Positions 21,561 to 33,150 of a stretch of DNA of 64,000 nt are shown here, piece after piece. This stretch comes from Neoscytalidium dimidiatum (Eukaryota; Ascomycota; Dothideomycetes; Botryosphaeriales; Botryosphaeriaceae). The notes under the pieces were generated by a model that worked only from the letters and a program-made list of their open reading frames with translations, ran no database searches and was not told the origin of the DNA. The position numbers and the translations under genes are program-made. The stretch is from the NCBI GenBank assembly GCA_037367355.1, contig CM074696.1, positions 2,728,001-2,792,000 on the forward strand, read 5' to 3'. Numbering within the stretch: the stretch's first letter is position 1; each line of letters begins with the position of its first letter.

Positions 21561-22331
21561 GGCCGGGTACCAGCAGTCGGAGAAGGGTGGCAGCAGAGGC
21601 GAGCGGACGCAGCCGGAGAGCGATGAGCGGGCGCGTGTCCACAGAGAGGAGAGGACGTGCAAGAAAGCAGTTGTGTCGCGCGGGCCTGAAGGTGTCGCAG
21701 ATGCGGGCGGATCTGGCGAGTGGTCTCGTGCCGGATGAATGCGCACTAGAGGAACAGTCTGGGTCGTCGTCGCTTTGGTTGCGCGTGGAGCCGGCGCATG
21801 TTCTGGGGCGTCGGACTCGGCGGCCAGCGTGGTGGTTTATGAAGAACAAGAACAGGCGGCGGAGCGTGGAGAAGGGACGCAGCGACCTGGTCGGACAGAG
21901 GTAAGATTGCGAGCTGGAAGTCGGCGGCTCCGGGCAGCCTGAGACCTGATTTTTTCCTGGTGAACCGCCAGGCCCGGCCGACTCGGATCGAACATCATCG
22001 CGCTTCCGGCTGGCCAGTCACACTGCCACTTGCACCCTGCATGCGAAACACATCATCGCCCTGCGCACCGGCCAGCCCATCACCGCTCGCGCGACCGCTC
22101 ATCCTGGGACTCGGCCGCCTGACGTGCCTGGACCCAGTTCGTCGATGAATTGCCTGTTCCGAACCGGGGTTCACCCAATCACGTGTGCGTGATTCAGGCC
22201 ACCTGCTTTATCGATAAGGTCTGACTCGAGCTCGAATTTTTTCGATTCCCTCTGCGACGTGAGCGCTTCTCCGCGCGCCGCATCCTCTGCGTGCTGCCAA
22301 CACCCACCACGACGGCCTCTTCCCTCTCGTC
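21561..22331. other. Divergent promoter between DGK1 and SPB4
   Basis: A 771-bp intergenic region serves genes on both sides. It is GC-rich near DGK1, where several overlapping frames are open but unconvincing. Near SPB4 it carries a CCAAT box (22174-22178) overlapping an inverted repeat, described separately. Confidence 0.5.
22177..22194. promoter_or_regulatory. Perfect inverted repeat around a CACGTG core
   Basis: AATCACG, a four-base spacer TGTG, then CGTGATT: a perfect 7-bp inverted repeat containing an E-box CACGTG and overlapping a CCAAT sequence. It lies about 140 nt before the SPB4 start. CACGTG is bound by bHLH proteins in fungi (for example Cbf1-type). The symmetry suggests a dimer site, but this is inferred from sequence alone. 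Confidence 0.4.
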
Positions 22332-24283
22332 ATGGCTCCCGAGAAGCCCAAGAATCCGCGGGCATGGGATGCCCTTACTCCGCCGCTTTCGGAATGGATT
22401 CTCGATGCTGTCTCCAGCATGGGCTTCGAGCGCATGACGCCTGTTCAGGCCAGCGCAATCCCGCTCTTCATGGGCTACAAGGACGTGGTTGTCGAGGCTG
22501 TGACCGGTAGTGGCAAGACATTGTCGTTCCTGATTCCCGTAGTTGAGCGCCTGCTTCGCTTGGAGGAGCCTTTGAAGAAACATCATGTCGCCGCCATCAT
22601 CGTCTCGCCCACCAGGTTCGCTCCACTGTCTTCCACCTGTTGATGACCTGCTAACCGTCGTTCTGCAGAGAACTTGCGATCCAGATTTACACAGTCCTTA
22701 CCTCCCTTCTCGCATTTCACGCCCCCTCTGCTGCTGCATTACGAGCTCTCAACCATACTTCAGGCGACGAGGATGCCGAGCAGCCCTCGTTCCCCTCCTC
22801 TACACTCAAAGTGATACCCCAGTTGCTCCTTGGTGGAAGCACTACGCCTGCACAAGATCTCAGCACCTTCATGAAGACCTCTCCGAACCTTCTCATCGCT
22901 ACTCCTGGCCGCCTGCTGGAACTCCTCTCCTCTCCACATGTACACTGTCCGCAATCCTCATTCGAGGTGCTGGTCATGGACGAAGCGGACAGGTTACTGG
23001 ATCTTGGGTTCAAGGACGACCTACAAAAGATATTGCAGAGACTACCGAAGCAACGGCGTACCGGTCTGTTCAGCGCGAGCGTGAGCGAAGCTGTTTCCCA
23101 ACTTGTGCGCGTCGGTCTGCGGAACCCTGTACGCATTGCCGTCAAGGTCAAGTCTGCCTCAGGTTCTGTTGATAAGCGTACTCCCGCATCCCTGCAAATG
23201 ACCTACCTTCTTACGCCTCCGTCACACAAGCTTCCAGCGATCGCAAACCTTCTCTCAACTCTCTCTCCCACCCCACAAAGGTCTATAATATACGTCTCTA
23301 CCTGTGCTGGTGTCGATTACTTCCAGCATGTCCTTCCGACACTACTTACCACAACCACAGTAGTCCCTCTGCACGGAAAGCACCCTCAAAACGTACGGGA
23401 AAGAAACTTTAAACGTTTCACCGAAAGCGTCTCTCCCACAGTCCTCCTCACCACCGATGTTGCCGCCCGTGGCCTTGACATCCCTCTTGTAGACCTCGTC
23501 ATCCAAATAGATCCCCCCTCCGACCCAAAGACCTTCATCCACCGCTGTGGACGGGCAGGCCGCGCAGGACGCCGTGGTCTGGCAGTCACCTTGCTCACCA
23601 AGGGAACGCACGAAGAAGACTACATTCCCTTCCTCGCAGTGCGACAGACGCCCATCACGCCGTTGACGACACCGAGCATAGAGACCACAGAAGTGGAAGC
23701 CCGGGAAGCATCAAGAACCATTCGCGACTTGGTCCTGAAGGATCGGGCCATCCACGACAAAGCCCAGCGCGCCTTCGTCAGCTGGGTGCAGGCTTATAGC
23801 AAGCACGCTGCCAGCAGCATCTTCCGCGTCAAGGACATCGACTGGAGAGATCAGGCCGATGCATGGGGTCTCCTTCGGATGCCGAAGATGCCGGAGCTGA
23901 AGAAGTGGGACGGCGACCGGTCGTTGGGGCTGTCTATTGACTGGGAAAATTACCGGTATGGCGACAAGGCGAGGGAGAAGCGGAGGAGGGAAGAAGAGGC
24001 GAAGGCGAAGGAAGCGAGGGAGAACGGGGCGGAGGAAGAACATCATACAAAGAAGCGGAAGAGTGGGAGGGAGAATGCGTGGAGCGAGCAGAAGGAGGCA
24101 AAGGAGGTCAGAGAGAAGAGACGGGAGAAGAGGGCGAAGAGGAGGGATGCAGAGCGCAAGACGAAGATGACTGAGGAGGAGAGGAAGATGGAGGATGAGT
24201 TGCAGTCGATGATTCGGAAGGTGAGGGAACAGAGGAAGGCGAAGGGAGATGAAGAGGAAGAGTGGGAGGGGTTCGATGATTGA
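22332..24283 (+). CDS. SPB4: ATP-dependent rRNA helicase Spb4 (DEAD-box)
   Basis: Spb4 (human DDX55) is a nucleolar DEAD-box helicase needed for 60S ribosomal subunit assembly and 27S pre-rRNA processing. Two exons, 22332-22615 and 22669-24283, flank a 53-nt intron inside the PTREL motif and give 632 residues, the normal family length. Motifs in order: Q-motif MTPVQA; motif I TGSGKT (58-63); PTREL; ATPGR; DEAD (about 199-202); SAS in place of the usual [13 protein letters not shown]; and [13 protein letters not shown] (from about 385). The region after the helicase core ([15 protein letters not shown] ... WENYRYG) is diagnostic for Spb4 among DEAD-box proteins. It is followed by a long Lys/Arg/Glu-rich coiled tail ending [10 protein letters not shown]. 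It is divergent from DGK1. Confidence 0.95.
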
Positions 24284-24790
24284 GAAACTCTGAATGGGGG
24301 TGCTGTCGTTTCTTGAGCAACCACGGCAACGTTCACGAATAACATTGTATCCTCGTCTGACTGCCTGCGGAAATTACCCTCAGGGCGCTTGGAGTAACTT
24401 TCGTCCCGGAGCAGTGGAAAATGTAAGGTCAAACATCCTCAATCCCGAAGAAAGGCAATATGACCTTCTCACAAGGGGACCAGTAACGATCTGATTGTAT
24501 GCACTGTGACGTCCGTTGCAATTACGCCACGGGTGTCCTCGCTGTGCAGTCACCTAGTAACCTCCAGGATCAGCGCTCACGTATGCCTTTTATACCCATA
24601 GCTTAGACATCGAGACAATATCAGGTAATAGCCTTCTAAAAACTTCGTTCCTCGGGTGCGAGGCTGACGATTCTACGCGCCTGATATGCCGTGGCTGAGT
24701 GTCTACCTCGTCTGCGAGTGATCTGCGGTTACACGAATCTCGCTCCACAATGCTTATTACTTCTTCAACCTCATAAACATACCTATACTC
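24284..24790. other. Spacer
   Basis: 3' region of SPB4 and the probable leader of the next small gene; nothing else seen. Confidence 0.45.
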
Positions 24791-25457
24791 ATGTTCCTAC
24801 GATTGCATCCCCTCAAACTCAGCATCTTGAAAGGGAAAGTCTTTACAGATCGCAAGACATGTGCTCCATGTCTGCGGACGAGCTCAGATTCGATGCTTTT
24901 ATTAGATAAATCGTCGGATAACTCCCCAGAGCCTTTCTATGTGGTTCCCTCATCATCCGACCAACGCTTTGGGCCTGATCCTATCCATGTGAGTTGCTCC
25001 AGGGATGAGGCTAAGAATATCTGGTTTCTCTTCCCGTTTCGCGACGCCGAGGTAAGCGAAGAGGGCTTCTTCTCTAGGGCTTAAGCGCTAGTGAAATCTA
25101 CAAAGACCGTATTTGGTGCTACCTTAGTCTTTCGGTAAGAATGATTCCTTCCTCGAGCAAGGAGCTGCATTCGAAAAACACATGCTAACCGTACCACTGC
25201 AGTGTAAGTATCATTGGCACGGGAATTAAATTAGGCTGAGACATAGAGATTTGACCGACGATTTCCTCGACTGTAGAGCGGATTCGTTCGTCCGATTCAG
25301 ACACGAGGGGGATGCCCTTACGATGGAGGATTTCATGGCAGAGCTCATTCCTAGGAACATAAATTTGCTCCAGCTGTTACGGAGGAAGGATGAGGAGGCC
25401 GGGCATGAAGAGGTGGAGACATTGACGATATATATGGCCCAAACGCTGGAACTGTGA
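24791..25457 (+). CDS. Hypothetical small protein, three exons
   Basis: I do not recognise this protein. Exons 24791-25051, 25106-25134 and 25235-25457 join in frame to 170 residues. Introns are 54 nt (GTAAGC...AAAG) and 100 nt (GTAAGA...TTAG). The later two thirds read as globular protein: EPFYVVPSSSDQRFGPDPIH, then NIWFLFPFRDAE, then FLDCRADSFVRFRHEGDAL and an acidic C-terminus. The 29-nt middle exon is small, and the first acceptor is weak. The ATG at 24791 is the first in frame; starting at the in-frame ATG near 24893 would give about 136 residues. No signal peptide or membrane helix is evident. The main support is that three separate open segments are held in one frame by acceptable splice signals. 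Confidence 0.45.
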
Positions 25458-27199
25458 AGTTACTGAAGTAGGTCTTTCATGGCGAGGAATAGCAGAGTAG
25501 TGGCATAGCTGGAGATCTCAGCATCCTCGATCTAGAACGCGTGGAGAAACTCACGCGCCGCTTCGTCAAGACCTGGACTGCAAAGTAAATGTCAGCTGAG
25601 CTAAGAGCTAGAACAATTGGTAATGCGATAAATGGGTTGGCCGAGATCTTGACTGAGGACTCCCAAGGCTTGGGTTGCTTAGACGCGGGTGGTACAAGAG
25701 GAGCCGATGGTGAAGACAACCACGTGCACGCCGGGTGGGCCGGATGATCGTCACGCACTGTTCGAAGTCAAAACCAACGCTCGCCAACCCCTCCCGCATT
25801 CTTCCAAGACCGCTCTTCAATCTGCGACGGCGGTTTCCCGGCACACCGTCATCGTCCTCGGCTACCCTTTTTCGGCCCGGCTCCACCTCAGCGCGAAAAA
25901 GGGAGATTATGGCGGGTGATCGCTCGCGAAATGCCGACCACTACGGCACCTTCCACGGTGTTGCGCTCTCAGCTATCGTCCTCCATGGTGTCCTATCAAC
26001 GTCGTGACCGCGTTGCAGAGTCAGGCGGTCCGCCGCGAGTCGCCCACGACGCTCCTGCTACTCCGAGTCCCGTTTCGGTATCGGAGCTGTGCAGTCAGAG
26101 ATACAGTCGCTCGAAACGGCGCGATCTGCGATGGGCACAGAGCTTCTTCAGCTCCCCCGCCGTTAGAGTTTACCAAACACCTCGTCCATGGGCCCGGGTC
26201 TTCGCGCAGTATTCAGCGCCTGCTATACCGGAGATTTGGTGTCATGTTCGCATAGATGCGACGATGGGAAGCCAGGGTTTTGAAGGTGCGATTCTCATGC
26301 ATTTGATGCACCCGCCAAGCCTCAGCCTCGCATCGCCACGAGCGCCTTCTCCGTCTACCTCCTCTCGTCATGCTGCGGCCCGATTACAGACTTCATCGTC
26401 TATGCCCTACAGAGCAGCTGCAAGAGGCGAGGCTGATGTACGATTCAGTCGTCGTGCTGGAATGCAAATTCTCCGCCTGATAAAACAATGCGCCTCACCA
26501 CCGGATCGTCCGATTTGCTCCCCGCATGCGACCAGCCAAGACCTTGCGCGAGCTGAGTGATGAGATTGCCCATTCAATTTCACAGCCCTGGACGCTGACT
26601 TCATCGCTGCCGCCCCATTGGGCCGGCCGAAGTGTGTTTGCTCGCAAGAAAATGAGTTCCGGATCAAGCCGTGCAGGCTAACATTAGCACGCCCAGGAAA
26701 CCGTTGCTCCGTCGCTATTTTTGACGAACTTGCGGCAAGCAAGGACGGGTAGGGCCTTCGCTACTCGCCTGCCGCGAGGCCTCAATCTGGGGGAGCATGC
26801 GGCTGCCCGGCACAGGCCACCGCCAGTTCCTACTCAAGCTCCGCGCACCTACCTATCGTCAGAGACACACCTGGGAATCCCACGCGCTCAAACGTTCCGA
26901 GCGTGCGCATCTTCCGACCTGTCCTGCCGATCCGCGGGGGAGGCCTTTGGTGATTAAGCTTAGGAACTTGGCGACCGCCGTGGCTGAGTTGCCGGGATAA
27001 CCCTTCAGGCGTTCACTCCATCTGTCGCTTGCCAAGCCGCTCTGTTCCTGAAACTAGACACAGACGAGGTAAGCGATGCATAACGGCGTCTTCGTATATG
27101 AGCCGCCCCGTGCCCTGACCCTTTACCACCACCACACGCCGCCAACGTGAGGGTCACCTCGCTCCCTTCCCTCCCCCCTTTTGCCGCCGAGCGATCAGG
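25458..27199. other. Unresolved stretch between two plus-strand genes
   Basis: Several frames are open but none could be assembled. On the minus strand, 25886-25608 begins with a plausible N-terminus (MEPGRKRVAEDDDGVPGNRR) and fades into low-information sequence. On the plus strand near 26095-26165 and 26370-26480 short frames look helical (SEIQSLETARSAMGTELLQL and LQEARLMYDSVVVLECKF), which may be exons of an unresolved small gene. The last 200 bp is the promoter of the GPCR gene. Confidence 0.35.
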
Positions 27200-29140
27200 A
27201 TGGCCTACGATGAGCTGATCGCGACGATCACTCTCGTAGGCAGCCTACTCTCCTTCGTTGCGACTTCCTGTGTGCTGGTGTCATACATTATCTATCGGGA
27301 ACAGCAACGGTCGTTTCGCCATGCTCTGGTTTTGAATCTCGCTTTGGCTGGTAATCCTCCCAACTCGCCGGGTCAATTTTGCGCGAAGCTGATCACTGAC
27401 TATTCCCAACAGAATTCATAAATTCGATGAATAATTCCATATCAGGCATCATATACGTGAAAACGCATAAACTCACACCGAGCCCCGCGTGTACGTTCAA
27501 TGGTTGGATAGGACAGTTGTCTGTGCAGGTGAGCTATAGCACTGTATTCACCTCTTAACTTTCACATGCAGCCGGCGTTAACCTTAGTTCACACCCAGGC
27601 CGCGGATTTCTCCATCCTGGCGATAGCATTGGTGACTGTCCTCACCATCACTAGGAAAACGTACATGCCAAATGCCTCTTTGGGTAGGAAAGTTGTCATC
27701 TGCCTGTCGGTTTGGATTATTCCGCTCATCACAAGTAAGTAACTACGATTCATAGCTACCTAGAAATAGCTCTAATGGAGATTGCCGAAGGTATCACCGC
27801 AACCGCAATGGGCCAAATGGTACCCGTTAGCGGTAATTGGTGTTGGATATCCTCCAAGCGCACTGACCTGCGGTACGCGCTCACACATGGTTGGCGCTTC
27901 GCCATCATCTTCAGCACCATCAGCATCTACGCCTACGTATGGTGGTACATGAGTCGGCACTTCGCAGAAATGGCGAGCACGAAAGGCAAGAACTCATATG
28001 GACTGGATCCGAACTCCAATAGCACTGGGGCGACCGGCACAACAACGAGTAGCGGAGGACTTCAGAAGCAGAAGAAAAAAGGTGGATTCGAGGCTATGTA
28101 TGACGAAGAAGTGGAACTGGGTGACATGCAAAGACGGCGCGTCAGTTTCGCCGCAACCCCCGCAAATTTCCCCGGACGGCCAACACAATTCCCCGACCAC
28201 AGCCCGCATGCCGAATTCACGTTCGACATTCGCAATGACAGCGTCACCAAGTCTGCCGGCGCGCAGGTGGTGGAGGAGGTTGCACCACATGAGACCGTGG
28301 CTACCAGAAACAGCGACGCAATCTTCGAAGACGAGGATCTGCGTTTGCCAATGCAGGGTAAGCCTAAAAGTTTCTTACTATTTCCTCTTTGTCATCTTCC
28401 GTTGCATTTAAGCTTCCGAGCATCCGGACCGGGTTCCTGATCCTTGAATTTTAATAAGCATTCTCTGCACATACACAAACCTTTACACACAACCAACTGA
28501 CCTGAATTCGTCTTCCCCTCCCTCAGGCCCACGAGTCTCCGAGAACGAAACCGCCGCCGCCGCCTCCGCCTCCCCAAGGCACCCCGACCCCATCCACCAC
28601 GTGTACGGCCCTCCCGTCCGCCCCACCTCCCCGCTCGACAGCCCCGATCCGTCCGTGCCGACCTACCACCCCATCTCCACCCACCACTACCATCGCCCCT
28701 CCGCACCCACCCTCCCGACCGCCTTCCCGCCCACGACATCCCCCCGCCCCGCTACCTCCGCCGGCGCCACCGCCCCTGCAGCCACGTCCACCGCGTCCCT
28801 CAACCCGCTCATCTTCTCGCCGACCTCCAACGCCGACAACCCCAACCGCATCTCCCTCGCCTCCGTCTCGTCCGTCGCCCGCCGCCAGTCGCGCCAGGTC
28901 GAGCGCGAGATCAAGCGCATGCTGCTGCTCAACGCCTACCCCATCATGTACGTCATCCTCTGGCTGCCGGGCCTGACCAACCGCCTGCTGGAGGCGACGG
29001 GGCATCAGAGCAAAACGCTGGCGGTGCTGCAGAGCAGTTCGCAGTATGTCGGGTTCGCCAACGCGTTGACGTATGGGTTCAATGAGCATTTGAGGGAGCG
29101 GATTAGGGGAGATCTGGGGAGGTGGGTTAGGGGGGAGTGA
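27200..29140 (+). CDS. Git3/cAMP-receptor-like seven-transmembrane GPCR
   Basis: A plasma-membrane receptor of the fungal class with homology to Dictyostelium cAMP receptors and Git3 (GprH-type); by family it would signal through a G-alpha protein to adenylate cyclase in nutrient sensing. The ligand is unknown. Five exons (27200-27350, 27413-27528, 27599-27734, 27791-28357, 28527-29140) give about 527 residues. Helices lie at about 7-29, 40-60, 90-107, 120-135, 172-191, 456-477 and 488-508. PVSGNWCWI before helix five is the extracellular-loop signature of this family. The third intracellular loop is very long (about 195-450), with a basic patch, RRRVSFAATP and a Pro/Ser/Thr-rich low-complexity part. 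It ends in RQSRQVEREIKRMLLLN, the usual entry to helix six. For the third intron I chose the acceptor giving 56 nt rather than 35 nt; both keep frame. The 169-nt fourth intron is long for this window. Confidence 0.85.
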
Positions 29141-30389
29141 CTGAGGATGTGCTTTTCTTTTTTTTTTTTTCGTTGCCCTGTGTGTATGCGCAAGATGCAT
29201 CTCGAGCGTGTGATGGTGCAATTGCGACGGCTGTTCTTATCTATTTCCTGTTTCCTTTTTCTCTTTATTTCTTTCATTTGTTTTTGCTTGATACCACTTT
29301 GTTCTGGGACAGCGTTCGGAGAGGCCAGGGAATGTCGAGATACCACACAGCGCACTTACATGCATATCATGATGGCGGAGATACCGGTTTAGGCGGATCG
29401 ACTGTACATACATACATACAAACATACGATGATGAGGTCCAGACTCAAAATACGCACTTTGGCGTTCCTGATATCAGCCTAAATAGATAACGCTGTACCA
29501 GCGAACACGCTGGCCGAGATCCATAGGTTTTGTCCGTAATGGTATCGGCGAAGATGATTAAGCTTTTTGGATCCTGGACGCGCGTCGAAACCTTGTTCTG
29601 CCCGTCCCTTCCGCCCCGTTGTGAAGCGAAAACTGTCATCTTCGAACAGTCATTCGGACGTAACCTTCTTTAACATCTTCTCCCTTGCCCGGTACTGGGC
29701 TCGGATACATCATGCCGATATGTGATCAACAGTGAAAGTTTGGCATTGCGTGATGGGAGAGTATCCGGAGAGGCAACCTTGCCTCATGGGACGCGAGCTT
29801 TTTTTTTTTTTTTTTTCTGAGTGTCGACCGGTACTTGCAAGGGGGCTGCGCGAGACCCGGCTGAAAGGTACAACAATACAGGGCTGGGGAAGCAGAGTTT
29901 CGGAGCTCGTATTCGGGGCGGGACGCGTTTGGTCCATTCGTGGGTTTTTTGGAATAGGGTGACCGGGGACGTGGTAGAGACACGTAGATAGTCGTTCTAG
30001 AAGCGTTTCATCAGCAGAGGGGATGAGGAGGAGAGCAGTCACATTTGCTCAGCTGAAGATCATAGTCGTGGCCAAGCTATTCGCTGTTGCTCCTGTAAGC
30101 CGTGAACAGCATGCACCGACTGATTCTCGTGATCGAACTTCTACCTCTTGATTGCACGGAGAGTAGGCTAAAAGTTGCTTTCTGGCACCCCAGGACGTCT
30201 GCTGATCGTGACGAAGCTGCATATCGGGTCACGGAATGGAATATGCTGTCAGCACACACGCGAGGCTGCTGGTAGCCGCCCTGCTGTACAAAGTAACTAT
30301 ATGTCCACATCTTCCCCGGCAGCCTCGTGCATCAATCCTTTCTTTTTTCTTCTACAAGAAATACCCTACCTCAAAGTCTTCTGTTCCGA
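29141..30389. other. Spacer with homopolymer tracts
   Basis: The GPCR 3' region includes a T-rich tract near 29156-29171. No coding stretch is supported. The second half includes an 18-base T run, listed separately. Confidence 0.5.
29799..29816. repeat. Homopolymer run of 18 T
   Basis: Uninterrupted T18 in non-coding sequence; its length may be inexact because such runs are error-prone. Confidence 0.8.
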
Positions 30390-30831
30390 TGTCTTTTCTC
30401 ATATCAGGAGCTGAACTCATCGCCGTTGTCAACCATGCCACATCCGTCATTAAGGTTACTGATGTATGCAACAGGCTTATTAGACGAATCCAGCAATCTT
30501 GCAGTAACGCTGGTATCGTTGAGTTGACTCCCTAGCTACGATTACTCGCGGGGACGTCTCTGCCATCGAATTTCTTCACCACAGCCAAGGAGATGACTAC
30601 GAGATGGAGGCGGTCCTGGTGGAGGTTCGGCAATGCTGTAAGAAACAGACCAAGAAGATTGAATGCCTAATCACGAAGCTCGTACTTGCTATGAGTTATA
30701 AGGGTGCTGAACATACACAGCGAAGCTTCAGAGCTTTCGCTAAAGACAGGGAGGTACAGCGGGTTTTAAGCCAGCTGAATCAGTACAATCATCAATACTT
30801 TTGCCGTTTACATGGCGAATCTCATGAATAA
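30390..30831 (+). pseudogene. Second decayed copy of the NACHT-associated N-terminal domain
   Basis: The frame from the ATG at 30390 reads SGAELIAVVNHATSVIKVTD then CNRLIRRIQ before a stop at 30535. This parallels the 7747-8250 copy (GVEIVTLLGLGASVIQVAD then CNRLVR). After a frame change, 30604-30831 reads FRAFAKDREVQRVLSQLNQY, matching that copy's MFVKAAQLQRLLPQLNQY. So two separate blocks of similarity occur in the same order and spacing, which makes the relationship firm even though the family name is not. At least one frame disruption separates the blocks and no downstream NACHT or ankyrin domain follows. The two copies are too different to be a recent duplication. Confidence 0.45.
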
Positions 30832-32805
30832 CTACATGAAAATTGAAGCATTCCAAAGCTTTACAGCTAACATGGCACATGAATCGCTTCTATGGGGCGA
30901 TTGCAGTAGCCATAAGGCTCTTGGTTGCTTGATTGACTCTGGAGGTAATCGCGACTCATTGGCTAAGCGGGGTGATTCTCTGTAGCATCTACATTGACCG
31001 GCAATATGCGAATTGATCCGCTACTTCACTAGCTCAACTTGAGAAATGAAGATAGCCTTACTTCCTTAATAGTAGTCTCTATGTTATCTAAACCATGTCT
31101 GATACAGGGAGCTTTTGACCGCGGAGCGGAGCTAAGTTGCCTCGTATAACCACCAATACATTCTGTTGTACTTTTCCATCATCTCTTCAAGTCGGTTCGG
31201 GGTTAGCAAGAAGTAGAATATGACCGCTTAAAGGATCTTGGCTGCAGGCGTTTTGAGGTCAGCTAGATAAGCATTTTACACTTATGTCATGTATTTGCTG
31301 CATCGGCAGATGCACTCCGTTGAGTAAAATCTTATTTCTTAAGTTTAGAGCCTCAATGGACACTTCAAATGCACATCTCTATGATTCTGTTAGATCTGAA
31401 GTGGTATCCCGTGCTTCTCCATATGCACAAGCCCGATGTCACAGCTACGACAATCACATCCTGGAACCGAATAAAAGGCTTTGATGAGCTTGAAATACTA
31501 CATACGTGTTGTAAAACAAACTATTTTGTTCACTTTGACCATCCTTTCTATATCGAACTAGATGCTCTAATTGATGAATGGCAAGGTGCTTCCGTACGAT
31601 CAACAAGAGCCGCCGACGACGTCGACGAAATCGGCAATGAGAATCGGAGTTTTACGAGTCTTGTTAATGAGGTATACAAGAGCTTCTTATAGGATGTTAC
31701 CACGATGCAAGCTCAGCCTTTGCTTGCCGTCCCAGCGCGCCGTGGGCCATTGTCGCGGAAGAAAGTATCCGGGATGACGCGGATTGCAAAAGACAGGGCC
31801 CCTTGACCCATATGATGTGTTCGTAGGACCAGTTAGATATAAATGCAACAACATAAAGAAGATAGCTGATAACAGGAGTAGCACTACACAAAGTAGTCAC
31901 CATGGTTCCGTTTCGCAAAAGACAGAGAGTACGTAGCCCACTTAACATCGAGAGATTGCACATCCCAATACTAAATTAACGACCTTTTCCTTGCCGCGGG
32001 AATGCCTTCGGGACGCTCGAATAAGTCATGTAATCCGCGCCCGCGTAGCGACCAGCCTTAGTAATATAAGCTTCTATTGAGCGAGGGTTTTCCGAACAGA
32101 AATCTGTCTGATCCCCATGACCCAAAGTTTCTTCCTCCGTGATTCAAACATCCTTCTAAGTCCCTTTCACTTTCCATTATCCATGTATCACATGGAAATG
32201 ACTGACTTTTTGTCTCTTTCCTATGTAACAGGTTTTGAACCTGCATACTAATCCGGAGCCCCCATGCGAGGTCAAAACCAGTCACCTCGGTTTCCTTACG
32301 CTCTGTTCGCGAAATCTATCTTGAAGTTCAGCAACACCCTTTGAAGATAGTATAGATCTGTTGTGACACTATTGTGTGTGATCTTCGTGCTGTTTTGAAT
32401 TTTCTTTAGGCTTCCGAGTCTTTCCGTTCTCGGTCGCCGGGCATTTTCTAATCCACGCCCGATTCGGCCGCAAATGCGGCTTTGAACTTTGCGCCTTAAT
32501 GGTTACCTCCACATTCTCTAAAAATAAAAAATAAAAAAAAGTTCCTAGGTTTGAGTCTTTTATATGATTATTCGTGCTCGATTAGCAGCGGTGCTGAGTT
32601 CTAAATTATGGTTCTACGTCCGGACCAGCAGTAGAAATGCTGCGGCATAATTAGGTACTGTACACGGACTACCTTAAAACGAACAGCAAACCTAATTTGT
32701 GTACGGTACACACTACTCTGTATACAAACTTTCAATACTTAATTCTATGATCGTTTCAATTCTAGACCGCTCGAACCATATAAATAAAGTCCATCGCTTA
32801 GAGGA
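30832..32805. other. AT-rich gene-poor stretch
   Basis: One plus-strand frame at about 31430-31692 (TSWNRIKGFDELEILHTCC, later ALIDEWQGASV) reads like protein and could be a remnant of the decayed gene upstream, but it has no start or splice partners. The rest is AT-rich with no protein-like frame. Confidence 0.4.
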
Positions 32806-32812
32806 TATAAAG
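32806..32812 (+). promoter_or_regulatory. TATA box of the secreted-peptide gene
   Basis: TATAAAG lies 75 nt upstream of the start codon and is followed by a C/T-rich leader, the standard layout of a highly expressed fungal gene. A second TATA-like sequence lies about 25 nt further up. Confidence 0.5.
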
Positions 32813-32886
32813 GCTCGTGGACTCGGTCTCTGGACACCTGCTTTACTTTCATTTCAAACCTCTACCATCGAGAGCTTACTTCTTCC

Positions 32887-33150
32887 ATGATGAACTTCTC
32901 TCTGACTTGTGCGATTTGTTTCGGAATCTTCGTTCTTGGTTCTTCTGCGGCTCAATGCAATTGTAATTGCATTGCACGAAATGCGCAAAATCAGTGTACC
33001 GTCTTCTGTTATCAGCCGCAGCTCTGTCCTCCTGTAGGTGCAAGGGCAATCCATTAAATAGCTATTCGATTCAATGCTTAAAGTATTAAGGGTCAAGCCT
33101 GCCGCCCCGGTCCGATTCGGTGCGGTACTGTTTGTCCAAACATTTGTTGA
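32887..33150 (+). CDS. Small secreted cysteine-rich peptide (10 Cys), two exons
   Basis: The exons 32887-33033 and 33091-33150 join in phase 0 across a 57-nt intron (GTAGGT...TTAAG) to give 68 residues. The first 22 residues form a strong signal peptide ending GSSAA, so the mature peptide is about 46 residues with ten cysteines (positions 24, 26, 28, 37, 41, 47, 53, 60, 64 and 68). The chain ends on a cysteine. Without splicing the frame would end after 56 residues with only six mature cysteines. The spliced exon adding four more in frame is the main argument for the intron, although its AAG acceptor is less common. Small cysteine-rich secreted proteins of fungi are often host-interaction effectors, antimicrobial peptides or surface proteins; no family was recognised. 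A TATA box and C/T-rich leader precede it, and it sits in an AT-rich, gene-poor stretch. Confidence 0.65.

Noticed and set aside
32216..32290. Minus-strand tRNA-like T arm (GGTTCAAAACC within a hairpin)
   Set aside because: The T-loop consensus fits, but no matching acceptor stem, D arm or anticodon arm could be placed at the right distances.
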